Positions 23,071 to 34,005 of a stretch of DNA of 64,000 nucleotides are shown piece after piece. The notes under the pieces were generated by a model, which did not search any database, had not been told where the DNA came from, and saw only the letters and a program-made list of their open reading frames with translations. Made by a program: the position numbers and the translations under genes. The stretch covers positions 7,704,569-7,768,568 of the forward strand of contig NC_092241.1 in the NCBI RefSeq assembly GCF_036320965.1. The letters run 5' to 3'. Position 1 is the stretch's first letter. The number at the start of each line of letters is the position of its first letter. This stretch comes from Panulirus ornatus (lineage: Eukaryota; Arthropoda; Malacostraca; Decapoda; Palinuridae).

Positions 23071-23805
23071 GCGTGGCTGTAGGCCCCCTCCTCGTTGTTA
23101 CAGCTGCCACTCTTGACGGGTGGAGGCGAGGTCTTGCCCAAGGTGGACGTCGGGGACGAGGCACCGCAATGAAACCTGCCGGGAAAGGTGTAACTTCAGG
23201 AGTCACGTCGGGACATCTCCTGACGGAGGAGACGCCCTAGGGGCGACTTGAGTCCTGGAGTCCCCTAGTTCAGGGCTTCAGGTACCTGTTGTCTTAGTGG
23301 TGAATCAGCTGCCTGTTTGAGTTGCCGGGGCGATGCATCGGGTATCGAAGAGGCGGTGAGGTCAAGTCTGTGAGCGTTAGCAGTTCCCAAAGGGAATTAG
23401 ACACGTCGAAGGCGGGTGTCGCAAGCTTCTGACCTCCCTCCAAGCTGTTGGACTTCAGCTAAAGTCCGTAAGACCGGCGCCTCTTCATGGAAGTAGTCAG
23501 GTTAGCTGCAATTACAGCGGCAGCTTCTGATCGGTTCCCGCCAAACACCGAGTATGGAGGCCAGGCACCGCTGGTGCAGCTGTAGGTTCGCGACACCAAA
23601 CACCGAGTATGGAGGCCAGGGACCGCTGGTGCAGCTGTAGCTTCGCGACACCAAACAGACACATATTCTTTTTTTTCGGAGGATTATGAGGTACAGATGA
23701 GGTCATATGACCACAGGTCACCTGCCATCCAGTTAAGGCAACGCCAGTATTAAACGACAGAGTCACTATGACTGTTTACAGATGAAACTATGATAAAGAT
23801 GACTT
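23071..23805. other. no gene seen
   Basis: Unique-looking sequence containing one 54-bp tandem duplication (23540-23655, core CACCGAGTATGGAGGCCAGG). Confidence 0.55.
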
Positions 23806-23990
23806 GGCGAACATTCGTCTCATAACTGATCCTATTATGATATTATTCTCATACATGATCTTTATCATCATATATCTCACTATCAGTTATTTCTGATTAT
23901 ATCTCTGCTAATTATCATTCCTCACGTATGTCATACATATTGTATAAGATATGAAGTCTGTGTATGATGTATGATGGTTTGGCACCTTAA
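23806..23990 (+). repeat. AT-rich cap, diverged copy
   Basis: Partial version of the AT-rich 3' cap, ending GTATGATGTATGATGGTTTG GCACCTTAA (split). It is inverted relative to 24308-24572, with a ~316-bp spacer of monomers. Confidence 0.75.
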
Positions 23991-24307
23991 CCCCTTGAGA
24001 ATGGCTGTACGACCTTTGAGTACAGGAGTACGACCCTTGAACACAACGGTACGACCCTTGAACGAGACGGTTATGAGACCTCTGCACGACGGCACGACCT
24101 AAGCTTGAGTACGACGGTACGACCCTCGGGTATCATAGCCTGTCCTGACAACCCTGAACCTCTAAGGTCGGGTCAAAGGTTACAACATTATGCCCATAGG
24201 TCGTACCCTTGTGCTCAAGGGTATTACTTTTGTGCTCAAGGGTCGTACATTTGCGCTCAAGGGTCGTACTACTATACTCAAAGGTCGTACAGCCATTCTC
24301 AAGGGTA
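23991..24307. repeat. monomer block between inverted caps
   Basis: ~21-bp monomers (CCCTTGAACACAACGGTACG) in one orientation in the left half and in the opposite orientation (GTCGTACATTTGCGCTCAAG) in the right half. The switch is at about 24120-24190. Confidence 0.8.
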
Positions 24308-24572
24308 ACTTAAGGTGCCAAGCCATCATACATCATACACAGACTTCATATCTTATACAATATGTATGACATACGTGAGGTATGATAACTAGTTAACATG
24401 GATATAATGCTCAATAACTGATAATGAAATGGATGATAAATAATCATTATATGATCAGTTATAAGACGAATGTTTGACAAGATATCTTCACTACACTTTG
24501 TTCTCTCGAGAACGTTTCATTCTTAATAAATATCCGGAAATTTGCTTGAGAAATAAATGATAACTAAAAGAA
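24308..24572 (-). repeat. AT-rich 3' cap of tRNA-Gly
   Basis: About 265 bp directly 3' of the minus-strand tRNA. On the tRNA strand it starts TTCTTTTAGTTATCATTTAT, which supplies the TTTT stop, and ends GGCACCTTAA. Near-identical caps occur at 31560, 34006, 35008 and 38055. Confidence 0.88.
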
Positions 24573-24643
24573 TGCATCGGCCGGGAATCGAACCCGGGCC
24601 TCCCGCGTGGCAGGCGAGAATTCTACCACTGAACCACCGATGC
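24573..24643 (-). tRNA. tRNA-Gly (GCC), copy 2
   Basis: Same 71-nt sequence as copy 1, on the opposite strand. Downstream TTTT lies within the cap at about 24566-24569. It is the first tRNA of a two-tRNA direct module (24573-25598). Confidence 0.97.
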
Positions 24644-24808
24644 TTGACAGGTGGTCATGCAGCTGGTGAATTTCTCTTACAAAAGTCTTCCTTCTTCATA
24701 CAAGTTCATTTCCTCATCATTGTCACGTTGCTGTTCTCTTCTGCCAAGTTCAATGTTCGATCTGTTTCACATCTTTGTGAAGTACATATCACCCCCTACA
24801 TATAGGCC
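24644..24808 (-). promoter_or_regulatory. conserved ~165-bp 5' flank
   Basis: On the tRNA strand: CTATATGTAGGGGGTGATAT, a GAACATTGAACTTGGCAGAA block, GAGGAAATGAACTTGTATGA and CTGCATGACCACCTG(C/T)CAA up to the tRNA. It is almost invariant in all clean copies. A role as an upstream polymerase III element is inference. There is no TATA box at the usual -30 position. Confidence 0.6.
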
Positions 24809-25505
24809 CCTTGAACACGACGGTACTACCCTTGAACACGACGGTACGACCCTTGAACACGACTACAGAAGCCTTGAGCACAACAGTTAGACCCTTGAGC
24901 ACAACAGTTTGACCCTTGAGCACGACAGTTTGACCCTTGAACACGACAGAAGCCTTGAACACAACAGTTAGACCCTTGAGCACAACAGTTTGACCCTTGA
25001 GCCCAACAGTTCGACCCTTAAGCACGACAATTCGACCCTTAAGCACGACAGTTCGACCCTTAAGCATGACAGTTAGACCCTTGAACATGACGACAGAAGC
25101 CTTGAGCACAACGACCTTTGAAGATGACCTTTGAATATCAAGGTGAGACTCTGCAGCACAATGGTACGACCCTTGAACATGACGACAGAACTCTTGAACA
25201 CGACACTTCGGCCCTTGAGCACAACGACCCTCGAACACAACGGCATGAGACCTCAGCGCGACGGTACGACCCAAACTTGAGCACAACGGTACGACCTTCG
25301 GTATCATAACCTGGCCTGTCAACCTTGAACCACTAAGGTCAGGTAAAAGGTCACAACATCATACCCATGGGTCGTACCGTTGTGCTCAAGGCTTCCGTCG
25401 TCATGTTGAAGGTCGAATCGTCGTGTTTAAGGGTCCCACCTTGATCTTCAAGGGTCGCATCGTCGTGCTCAAGGGCTGAACCGTCGTGCTTAAGGATCTC
25501 ACCTT
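24809..25505. repeat. ~21-bp monomer block
   Basis: Degenerate tandem units, CCTTGAACACGACGGTACGA and CCTTGAGCACAACAGTTAGA, with inserted GACAGAAGCCTTGAGCACAA variants. They switch orientation near 25330-25370, where GGTCAGGTAAAAGGTCACAACATC sits (shown split elsewhere). About 0.5 kb is duplicated at 32065-32660 and 36000-36715. Confidence 0.88.
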
Positions 25506-25527
25506 GAAAAAAAGGTAAATAAAAGGA

Positions 25528-25598
25528 TGCATCGGCCGGGAATCGAACCCGGGCCTCCCGCGTGGCAGGCGAGAATTCTACCACTGAACCACCGATGC
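25528..25598 (-). tRNA. tRNA-Gly (GCC), copy 3
   Basis: Intact and identical to copy 1. The 3' side differs from copy 2: a short AAGGTAAATAAAAG joins straight into monomers instead of the AT-rich cap. On the tRNA strand a TTTT stop directly follows (TCCTTTTATTTACC). Confidence 0.97.
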
Positions 25599-25762
25599 TT
25601 GGCAGGTGGTCATGCAGATGGTGGATTTCTCTTACAAAAGTCTTCCTTCTTCATACAAGTTCATTTCCTCATCGCTGTCACGTTGCTGTTCTCTTCTGCC
25701 AAGTTCAATGTTCGATCTGTTTCACATCTTTGTGAAGTACATATCATCCCCTACATATAGGC
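25599..25762 (-). promoter_or_regulatory. conserved 5' flank of copy 3
   Basis: Same ~165-bp element as 24644-24808, with ATCGCT in place of ATCATT and ATCATCCCC in place of ATCACCCCC. Confidence 0.6.
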
Positions 25763-26024
25763 CCCTTGAAACCGCGACAGTACGACCCTGGAGCACACAG
25801 TTTGACCCTTGAACATAACGTACGACCCTTGAACACGACGGTATCGACCCTTGAGACACGACGCACGACCCTTGAACACGACGGTACGACCCTTGAGCAC
25901 GACAGTTAGACCCTTGAGCACAACAGTTAGACCCTTGAACACGACGACAGAAGCCTTGAACACAACAGTTCGACCCTTGAGCACCACAGTTCGCCCCTTG
26001 AGCACAAAACGACATGACCCTTGA
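25763..26024. repeat. monomer block leading into the noisy segment
   Basis: ~21-bp monomers with increasing irregularity (AACATAACGTACGACC, GAGACACGACGCACG). The text becomes strongly indel-laden after about 26025. Confidence 0.8.
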
Positions 26025-26572
26025 AGGGAACATTTTTACAAACCCCCCAAGAAACGAGGGTACACCCAAGTTTTAGTACAACGTATGACCCTTAAAACAC
26101 GAGGGTACGACCCTTGAACCGAGGGTACGCCCCCTGGGGAATCATAGCCTAACCTAAACAACCCTGAACCCAAAAGGGTAATTCAAAATCACAACATCAT
26201 CCGCAGGGGAAACCTTAGTTGTGCTCAAGGGGTCGGACCCTGTGTTTAAGGGGCGAAAAACTGTACTCAAAGGGCGTACAAAACCGTTCTCCAAAGGTTA
26301 AGGTGCCAAGCCATCATACCCTCTTTCACGACTTCATATATAAAACAATTTTTTATGACTTTCGTGAGGTAAGATAAAAATAGGGTTAAAAATGGATATA
26401 ATTTTTCAATAAATGAAATGAAATGGATGAAAAATAATCCTTTTTATGATCAGTTATTAAAACGAATGTTTTTACAAAAATATCTTCACTAAAAATTTGT
26501 TCTCCGGAAAATTTTATTCTTATAAATATCCGGAAAAAAAAATTTTCTTTAGAAATAAATGATAACCCAAAA

Positions 26573-26643
26573 TGTTCTGGCCGGGGAATTTGAACCCGGC
26601 CTCCCGGGTGGCGGCGAGAATTTTTACCATGAACAAACCCTTT
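26573..26643 (-). pseudogene. damaged tRNA-Gly copy
   Basis: Minus-strand tRNA-Gly with indels throughout (TGTTCTGGCCGGGGAATTTG, then GTGGCGGCGAG). It has the same position relative to cap and flank as copy 2. The damage may be sequencing error. Confidence 0.7.
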
Positions 26644-27784
26644 CTTGGCAGGGGGTTTAAGCAGGTGGTGGAAATTTTCTTACAAAAGTCTTCTTCTTCA
26701 TACAAGTTTTATTTCCTCATTTATTGTCACGTTTTCTGTTCTCTTCCCCCAAGTTCAATTTCGATCTGTTTCAAAATCTTTTTTGAAGTAATATCACCCC
26801 CCATTTAGGTTCTCCCTTTGAAAAACGAGGGGGGCGGCCCCGAACCGACGGACGAAGCCCCTTGGAACAAAAAAGGGCCGGAAAAACCGGCCCCCTTTAA
26901 CGACGTTTGACCCTTGAACACGAAAAGGGAACCCCCCAACACACATTTTGACCTTTAGCACAACAGTATGACCCTCTTGAGCACGACAGTTCTACCCTTG
27001 AGCACAATAGGTTGACCCTTGCACACGACGACAGAAGCCTTGAGCACAACAGTTTTGACCACTTAAGCATGACTATAGACCCTTGAGCACAGCATTCTAT
27101 CCCTTGAGCCAGACAGTTTGACCTTGGCACATGACGACAGACAACCTTGAGGCACAACAGTATGGCACTTGAGCCACGACAGTTAGAACCCTTGAACATG
27201 ACGACAGAAGCCTTGAGCACAACAGTTTGACACTTGAGCACGACAGTTAGACCCTTGAACATGACGAACTCAAGATGCCTTGAGCACAACATCATTTGAC
27301 CCTTGAGCACCAGCGGACCGACACATGAATGTTGTGACCTTGAAACTCGACACTAGAAGGTTAGGGTTGAAAGCTTGGTTCATACATAACCAAGGGTCGT
27401 ACCGTCCGTGCTTTAGGATATGCTAAATTGTCGTGCTCAAAGTGTCGAACTGTCCCGTGCTCAGGGTCAAACTGCCGTGCCTCATTAAGTCTTAATCTGT
27501 CGAGTTCAGGTCGTGCCGTCATGTTCAAATGGTCGATAGCGTCGGTTCAAGGGTCATACCGTCGGTTCAAAGTCGTACCGTCGAGTTCAAGGGTCGTAGC
27601 CGTCGTGTTCAAGGGACCTATAAGAAGGGGTGGGATATGTAACTACACAAAGAAGTGAAACCAGAACAACATTGAACATGCAGATAGAGAACATCAACGT
27701 TACAATGGAAGAGGGAAAGAACTTGTATGACAGAAGGCAAGACTTTTGGTAAGAGACATCCACCATCTGCATGACCACCTGCCA

Positions 27785-27860
27785 GCATCGGTGTTCAGTG
27801 GTAAGAATTCTCTTGCCTGCCACGCGGGAGGCCCCCCGGGTTCGAATCCCGGCCGAATCA
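27785..27860 (+). pseudogene. damaged tRNA-Gly copy
   Basis: Begins GCATCGGTGTTCAGTGGTAA and carries inserted bases (TCTCTTGCCTGCC, GGCCCCCCGGGTTCGAATCCC). The anticodon loop CTGCCAC is kept. The acceptor 3' half GCCGAATCA has an extra base. Confidence 0.75.
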
Positions 27861-28950
27861 ATCCTTTTATTTACCTTTTTTTTCCAAGTGAGATCCTTAA
27901 GCATGACGTTCAGCCCTTGAGCACGACGATGCGACCCCTAAGATCAAGTGGACCCTTAAACACGACGATTCGACACCTTCACATGACGACAAAGCCGTGA
28001 GCAACGACAGATTCAGCCTTTGAGCACGACTGTTCAGTCCTTGAGCACGACAACTTGGCCTTTGAGCACGACGGTTTGACCCTTGAACACGACGATTCGA
28101 TCCTTGAAGATGACTGTGAGATCCTTAAACGCGGAGGTGCGACCCTTGAACACGACGGTACGACCCTTGAACAGGGGACGAGGCTACGACCCTTGAACAC
28201 GACGGTAAACGCACCTCCTTGAGCACAACAGTTTGACCCTTGAGCACAGCAGTTCGACCCTTGAGCACGACAGTCCGAGACTTGAGCACGACAGTTCGAC
28301 ACTTGAGCATGACTATAGACCCTTGAGCACAACGGTTAAATCCTTGAGCCAAACAGGATTCACCTTGACGCAAGAACGATTCAGCAGTGAGCCTTGTGCC
28401 ACGACAACTTGAGCCTTTTGAGCATACAATCGACCCTTGAAGATACGCGGTGGATACCCTAAGTACGAAGGTGCTACCCTTGAGCACGAAGGTACGATCC
28501 TTGGGTATCATGACCAAGCCTTTCTTTCCCTGAAATCCTCTAAGTCGGGTCAAAGGTCACACACAAACATCATTCCCATCGGTCGTTCTTCCGTGCTTTC
28601 AAGGGTTGCATCCCGTTCGGTGATCAGCGGCTTCTTTCATCATGTTCAAAGGGTCCAAACTGTCGTGCAAAGGTCAAACTGTTGTGCCAAGTCTTCTGTC
28701 AGGCATGTCACAGGGTCAAACTGTCCGTGGCTCAAGGGTCGTGCCGTCGTGTTCAAGGGTCATAGCGTCTAGTGTTAGCGGGCCTAAATGTAGGGTGGAT
28801 AATGTAACTATTACCAAGAAGTGAAACAGATCGAAACATGACAACTTGGCAGAGAGAACAGCAACGTGACCAAAGATGAGGAAATGAACTTGTATGAAGA
28901 AGGAAGACTTTTGTTAAGAGAATTCCACCATCTGCATGACCACCTGACAA

Positions 28951-29019
28951 GCATCGTGTGTTCAGTGGTAGAATTCTCGCATGCCACGCGGGAGGCCGGG
29001 TTCGATTCCGGCCGTTGCA
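28951..29019 (+). pseudogene. damaged tRNA-Gly copy
   Basis: GCATCGTGTGTTCAGTGGTA start, CGCATGCCACGCG in the anticodon arm (C to A at 28981, TGCC retained), a shortened T stem (GGCCGGGTTCGATTCCGGCC) and GTTGC at the end. It needs single-base changes to match the intact copies. Confidence 0.78.
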
Positions 29020-30144
29020 TCCTTGTATTTACCTTTTTTCAAGGTGGTTGATCCTTAAGCATGACGGTTTCAAGCCCTTTGAGCACGGTCGATGCGACCC
29101 TTTTGATAAAGGTGGAGGACCCTTAAACAGACGATTCGACCTTCTGCATGACGGACAGAAGCCTTTGGAGCCTGACAGATCTAGCTTGGATTGGCACGAC
29201 TGTTCAAGGTCCTTGTGCACGAAACTTGGCCTTTGGAACGACGGTCTTGTCCCTTGAAAACGACGGATTCGATCCTTGAAGATGACTGTGATATCTTAAA
29301 CGCGGAGGTGCGACCCTTGAACTCGGACGGTACGACCCTTGTTACACGAGGCTGGGGTTAGGCCCTTGAACACGGACGGTTTCGGACCCTTGAGCACAAC
29401 AGTTTGACCATTTGAGACTGCAGTTCGGACCCTTAGAGCACGGACAGTCCGAGGACATTGGCAGACAGTTCGACACTTGAGATGACTATAGACCACTTGT
29501 GCACCAACGGTTTAAATCCGTTGAGCCAAAAGATCAGCCTTTTTGAGCAAGACGGTTAAGCCCTTGAGCACGGACAACTTGACTTTGAGCATGACAATCG
29601 ACCCTTGAAGGTATGACGGTTGTAATCCCTTAAGTACGAAGGTGCTACCCTTGACGCACGAAAGGTCGATCCCGTGGGTATCATGTCCATGGCCTTTCTT
29701 CCCTGAACCTCGATAGGTCGGTGTTCAAGGTCACTAACATCATTCCCATCGGGTCCGGATCTGTCGTGCTCAAGGTTGCACCGTCCGTGATCAAGGCTTC
29801 TGTTCATTCATGTTCAAGGTCAAACTGTCGTGCTCTAAAAGTAAAAAATGTTGTGCTCAAGTCTTCTGTCGTCTTCCCAATTTTTTTTTTTTTTTTGTTC
29901 AAGGGTCTAACTGTCGTGCTCGAGGGCTCGTGCCGTCGTGTTCAAGGTTCATTAGCGTCGTGTTCAAGGGGGCATATATGTAGGAGGTGGATATGTGTAC
30001 TTCACAAAAGATGTGAATCAGATCGAACATTGAACTTGGCAGCAGAAGGAGAACAGCAACGTGACATGATGAGGAAATGAACTTGTAAGAAGGAAGGAAG
30101 ACTTTTGTATAAGAGAATCCACTTCTTGCATGACCACCTGCCAA

Positions 30145-30218
30145 GATCGGTGGTTCAGGTGGTAGAAATCTCGCTGCCACGCGGGAGGGAGGCCCGGGTT
30201 CGATGCCCGGCCGATGCA
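30145..30218 (+). pseudogene. damaged tRNA-Gly copy
   Basis: GATCGGTGGTTCAGGTGGTA start, CTCGCTGCCACGCGGGAGGG with an extra GGAG, and TTCGATGCCCGGCCGATGCA at the end. Each defect is a one- to four-base indel or substitution. Confidence 0.78.
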
Positions 30219-31035
30219 TCCTTTATTTACCCTTTTTTTCATGTGTTGGATCATTAAGCACGACGGTTCAGTCCTGAGCGACGACCAACTTGCCTTTATG
30301 AGCACGACGGCTCTTGACCATTGAACACGACACTTTTGCCCTTAGAGACACGACGACCATGACCTTTGAACGCGACAGTTACGAGACCCCAGCTCGAAAA
30401 TAAAAAAAAAAACGGTACGAACCCAAGCTTGAGTACGACGTATGACCCTGAACACAGACGGTACGCGAACCCTTGAACACGACGGTACGAACCCCCCCAA
30501 AAAGAAAGATAAAACACTTTCGAAAAACCCCCTTTAAGACGAAAGAAACCCCCGAAAAAAAAGAAGTTAACAAACTTTCCCCTGACAAACGTTTACCTTG
30601 ACCCCAAAAGTTACCCTAAGCAAACGTTCGACCCTTAAGCACGAAAATTGGACCTTTAAACATGACAACAACCTTGAGAAACGACCCTTTTAAGAAAATG
30701 CAAACCCGAGAAAGTCCCCCCGGAATGACCAACCCTTTTCTTCCCGAAACCTTAATCGCTAAGTAACAACTCCCCTTGGGCCCGGGCCCTCGAACAAGGT
30801 TGGACCTCGGGACAAGCCCCAAAATTAGTCAAGGTCAACTTGGGTTAAATAAGGGCCTTTTTCCCTTGAACCCTAAGCCCGTAAAGGTCCAAACTACCTG
30901 TCGGTCGACCGTTGTTCAAGGCTTGCGTCTGTTAAGGGGGCATGGGGGGTGTTTAGGTCCCACGATTAAAGGTCGCTTTGCTTGGCAAAGGCGAAACCGT
31001 GCTTAAGGATTACTTGAAAAAAGGTAAAAAAAAAT

Positions 31036-31096
31036 TTGAGGAATCCACCCGGGCCTCCCCCGCTGCCAGGCGGGGATTTCATGAAACCGTTTGCAG
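31036..31096 (-). pseudogene. badly damaged tRNA-Gly copy
   Basis: Only GAATCCACCCGGGCCTCCCC and CGCTGCCAGGCGGGGATTTC survive clearly. They correspond to the T arm and anticodon arm read on the minus strand. Confidence 0.6.
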
Positions 31097-31385
31097 CGGC
31101 GCGTGTGATTCCCAAAAGCTTCCTTTTTAACCCTTTTTTTCATCTGTACTTTGCCTCGCCGTTCAATCCGACTTTACATCTTGGATAATACATCCCTACA
31201 AAGCCCTTGAAAAAGGGGCACGACGATCACTTTAAACCCCTTAGAACATGACGACCCCTTTGAACACGAGGGTAAGACCTTGACACGACATTGCCCTGAC
31301 CCACAACATAGACCTTGAAACAACAGTCAACCCTACCCAACGACGACTGAACCTACAAACGGGTAAAACCCAAAACGACGGTACG

Positions 31386-31559
31386 ACCCTTGAACACAAC
31401 GGTACGACCCTCGGGTATCATAGCCTAACCTGACAACCCTGAACCTCTAAGGTCAGGTCAAAAGTCACATCATCCGCAGGGGTCGTACCCTTGTGCTCAA
31501 GGGTCGTGCCCTTGTGTTCAAGGGTCGTACTACTGTACTCAAAGGTCGTACAGCCATTC
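31386..31559. repeat. monomer block, clean text resumes
   Basis: Direct and reverse monomers around CTCGGGTATCATAGCCTAAC (split). Nearly the same text occurs at 24115-24307, and inverted at 34280-34470. Confidence 0.8.
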
Positions 31560-31830
31560 TCGAGGGGTTAAGGTGCCAAGCCATCATACATCATACACAG
31601 ACTTCATATCTTATACAATATGTATGACATACGTGAGGTATGATAACTAGTTAACATGGATATAATGTTCAATAACTGATAATGAAATGGATGATAAATA
31701 ATCATTATATGATCAGTTATAAGACGAATGTTTGACAAGATATCTTCACTTCACTTTGTTCTCTCGAGAACGTTTCATTCTTAATAAATATCCGGAAATT
31801 TGCTTGAGAAATAAATGATAACTAAAAGGA
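31560..31830 (-). repeat. AT-rich 3' cap
   Basis: Cap of the following minus-strand tRNA. It is nearly the same as 24308-24572 (GTTCAATAACTG for GCTCAATAACTG). Confidence 0.9.
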
Positions 31831-31901
31831 TGCATCGGCCGGGAATCGAACCCGGGCCTCCCGCGTGGCAGGCGAGAATTCTACCACTGAACCACCGATG
31901 C
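31831..31901 (-). tRNA. tRNA-Gly (GCC), copy 4
   Basis: Intact. It opens the second direct two-tRNA module (31831-32751). The 5' flank is 31902-32064 and differs only at TTTGTCAAG for TTTGTGAAG. Confidence 0.97.
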
Positions 31902-32064
31902 TTGGCAGGTGGTCATGCAGATGGTGGATTTCTCTTACAAAAGTCTTCCTTCTTCATACAAGTTCATTTCCTCATCATTGTCACGTTGCTGTTCTCTTCT
32001 GCCAAGTTCAATGTTCGATCTGTTTCACATCTTTGTCAAGTACATATCACCCCCTACATATAGG

Positions 32065-32660
32065 CCCCTTGAACACGATGTTACGACCCTTGAGCACGAC
32101 AGTTTGACCCTTGAACACGACGACAGAAGCCTTGAACACAACAGTTTGACCCTTGAGCACAACAGTTTGACCCTTGAGCCCAACAGTTCGACCCTTAAGC
32201 ACGACAATTCGACCCTTAAGCACGACAGTTAGACCCTTGAACATGACGACAGAAGCCTTGAGCACAACGACCTTTGAAGATGACCTTTGAATATCAAGGT
32301 GAGACTCTGCAGCACAATGGTACGACCCTTGAACATGACTACAGAACTCTTGAACACACTTCGGCCCTTGAGCACAACGACCCTCGAACACAACGGCATG
32401 AGACCTCAGCGCGACGGCACGACCCAAACTTGAGCACAACGGTACGACCTTCGGCATCATAGCCTGGCCTGTCAACCTTGAACCACTAAGGTCAGGTAAA
32501 AGGTCACAACATCATACCCATGGGTCGTACCGTTGTGCTCAAGGCTTCCGTCGTCATGTTGAAGGTCGAATCGTCGTGTTTAAGGGTCCCACCTTGATCT
32601 TCAAGGGTCGCATCGTCGTGCTCAAGGGCTGAACCGTCGTGCTTACGGATCTCACCTTGA
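32065..32660. repeat. monomer block, module 2
   Basis: Shorter counterpart of 24809-25505. It lacks several monomers near the start but keeps the order of variants, including the central AGGTCAGGTAAAAGGTCACA. Confidence 0.88.
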
Positions 32661-32680
32661 AAAAAAGGTAAATAAAAGAA

Positions 32681-32751
32681 TGCATCGGCCGGGAATCGAA
32701 CCCGGGCCTCCCGCGTGGCAGGCGAGAATTCTACCACTGAACCACCGATGC
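32681..32751 (-). tRNA. tRNA-Gly (GCC), copy 5
   Basis: Intact. Short-type 3' side (AAGGTAAATAAAAG). It forms the left arm end of the inverted repeat 32681-34005. 5' flank 32752-32915. Confidence 0.97.
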
Positions 32752-32915
32752 TTGGCAGGTGGTCATGCAGATGGTGGATTTCTCTTACAAAAGTCTTCCT
32801 TCTTCATACAAGTTCATTTCCTCATCATTGTCACGTTGCTGTTCTCTTCTGCCAAGTTCAATGTTCGATCTGTTTCACATCTTTGTGAAGTACATATCAC
32901 CCCCTACATATAGGC

Positions 32916-33770
32916 CCTTTGAACACGAGGCTACGACCCTTTAACACGACAGTACGACCCTGGAGCACGACAGTTTGACCCTTGAACATAACGACAGAAG
33001 CCTTGAGCACAACAGTTCGACCCTTGAACACGACGGTACGACCCTTGAACACGACGACAGAAGCCTTGAGCACAACGACCTTTGAAGATGACCTTGAACA
33101 CGACGGAACGACCCCTGAGCAAGACAGTTTGACCCTTAAGAACAACGACTCGACCCTTGAGCACTACGACAGAAGCCTTGAGAACGACGCTACGGCCCTT
33201 GAACACGACGGTACGACCCTTGAACACGACGGTACGACCCTTGAACACGACGCTACGACCCTTGAACACGACAGTCCGACCCCTGAGCACGACAGTTAGA
33301 CTCATGAGCACGACAGTTTGACCCTTGAGCACGACAGTTCGACACTTGAGCATGACAATTAGCCCCTTGAGCACGACGGTACGACCCTTGGATATCATGA
33401 CCAAGCCTTTCAACCCTGAACCTCTAAGGTCGGGTCAAAGGCCACAACATCATGTGTCGGACCGTCGTGCTCAAGGGTATAATTGTCGTGCTCAAGGGCC
33501 GAATCGTCGTTCTCAAAGCTTCTGTCGTAGTGCTCAAGGGTCGAGTCGTTGTTCTTAAGGGTCAAACTGTCTTGCTCAGGGGTCGTTCCGTCGTGTTCAA
33601 GGTCATCTTCAAAGGTCGTTGTGCTCAAGGCTTCTGTCGTCGTGTTCAAGGGTCGTACCGTCGTGTTCAAGGGTCGAACTGTTGTGCTCAAGGCTTCTGT
33701 CGTTATGTTCAAGGGTCAAACTGTTGTGCTCCAGGGTCGTACTGTCGTGTTAAAGGGTCGTGTTCAAGGG
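32916..33770. repeat. monomer block with internal inverted repeat
   Basis: 32981-33190 (AACGACAGAAGCCTTGAGCA onward) recurs reverse-complemented at about 33490-33710. Between them lies a ~300-bp spacer, 33191-33489, with forward-orientation units up to about 33385 and then a switch. Centre near 33343. Confidence 0.85.
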
Positions 33771-33934
33771 GCCTATATGTAGGGGGTGATATGTACTTCA
33801 CAAAGATGTGAAACAGATCGAACATTGAACTTGGCAGAAGAGAACAGCAACGTGACAATGATGAGGAAATGAACTTGTATGAAGAAGGAAGACTTTTGTA
33901 AGAGAAATCCACCATCTGCATGACCACCTGCCAA

Positions 33935-34005
33935 GCATCGGTGGTTCAGTGGTAGAATTCTCGCCTGCCACGCGGGAGGCCCGGGTTCGATTCCCGGCCG
34001 ATGCA
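33935..34005 (+). tRNA. tRNA-Gly (GCC), copy 6
   Basis: Intact, right arm end of the inverted repeat with copy 5. Its 5' flank, 33771-33934, is the reverse complement of copy 5's flank with few changes. An AT-rich cap follows. Confidence 0.97.

Larger units (their letters stand above)
26025..31385. other. error-laden or decayed part of the tRNA-Gly array
   Basis: The order of cap, tRNA, 5' flank and monomers is the same as in the clean array. However, single-base indels, expanded A/C/T/G runs and lost bases are spread evenly over every element, tRNAs included. 26290-26572 is a garbled copy of the cap at 24308. The worst text is at both edges (26030-26980 and 30380-31380), with a milder centre. 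Uniform indel noise points to unpolished long-read consensus. True decay is the alternative. Confidence 0.7.

Noticed and set aside
24557..24805. Recurrent 77-82-codon frame MHRPGIEPGPPAWQ... seen beside each tRNA
   Set aside because: It is the antisense or sense translation of the tRNA-Gly gene and its 5' flank, repeated because the module is repeated.
32931..33413. Frames of 100-177 codons rich in VVLKGRTVVLKG in the tRNA cluster
   Set aside because: Translations of the ~21-bp monomer, whose length is a multiple of three.
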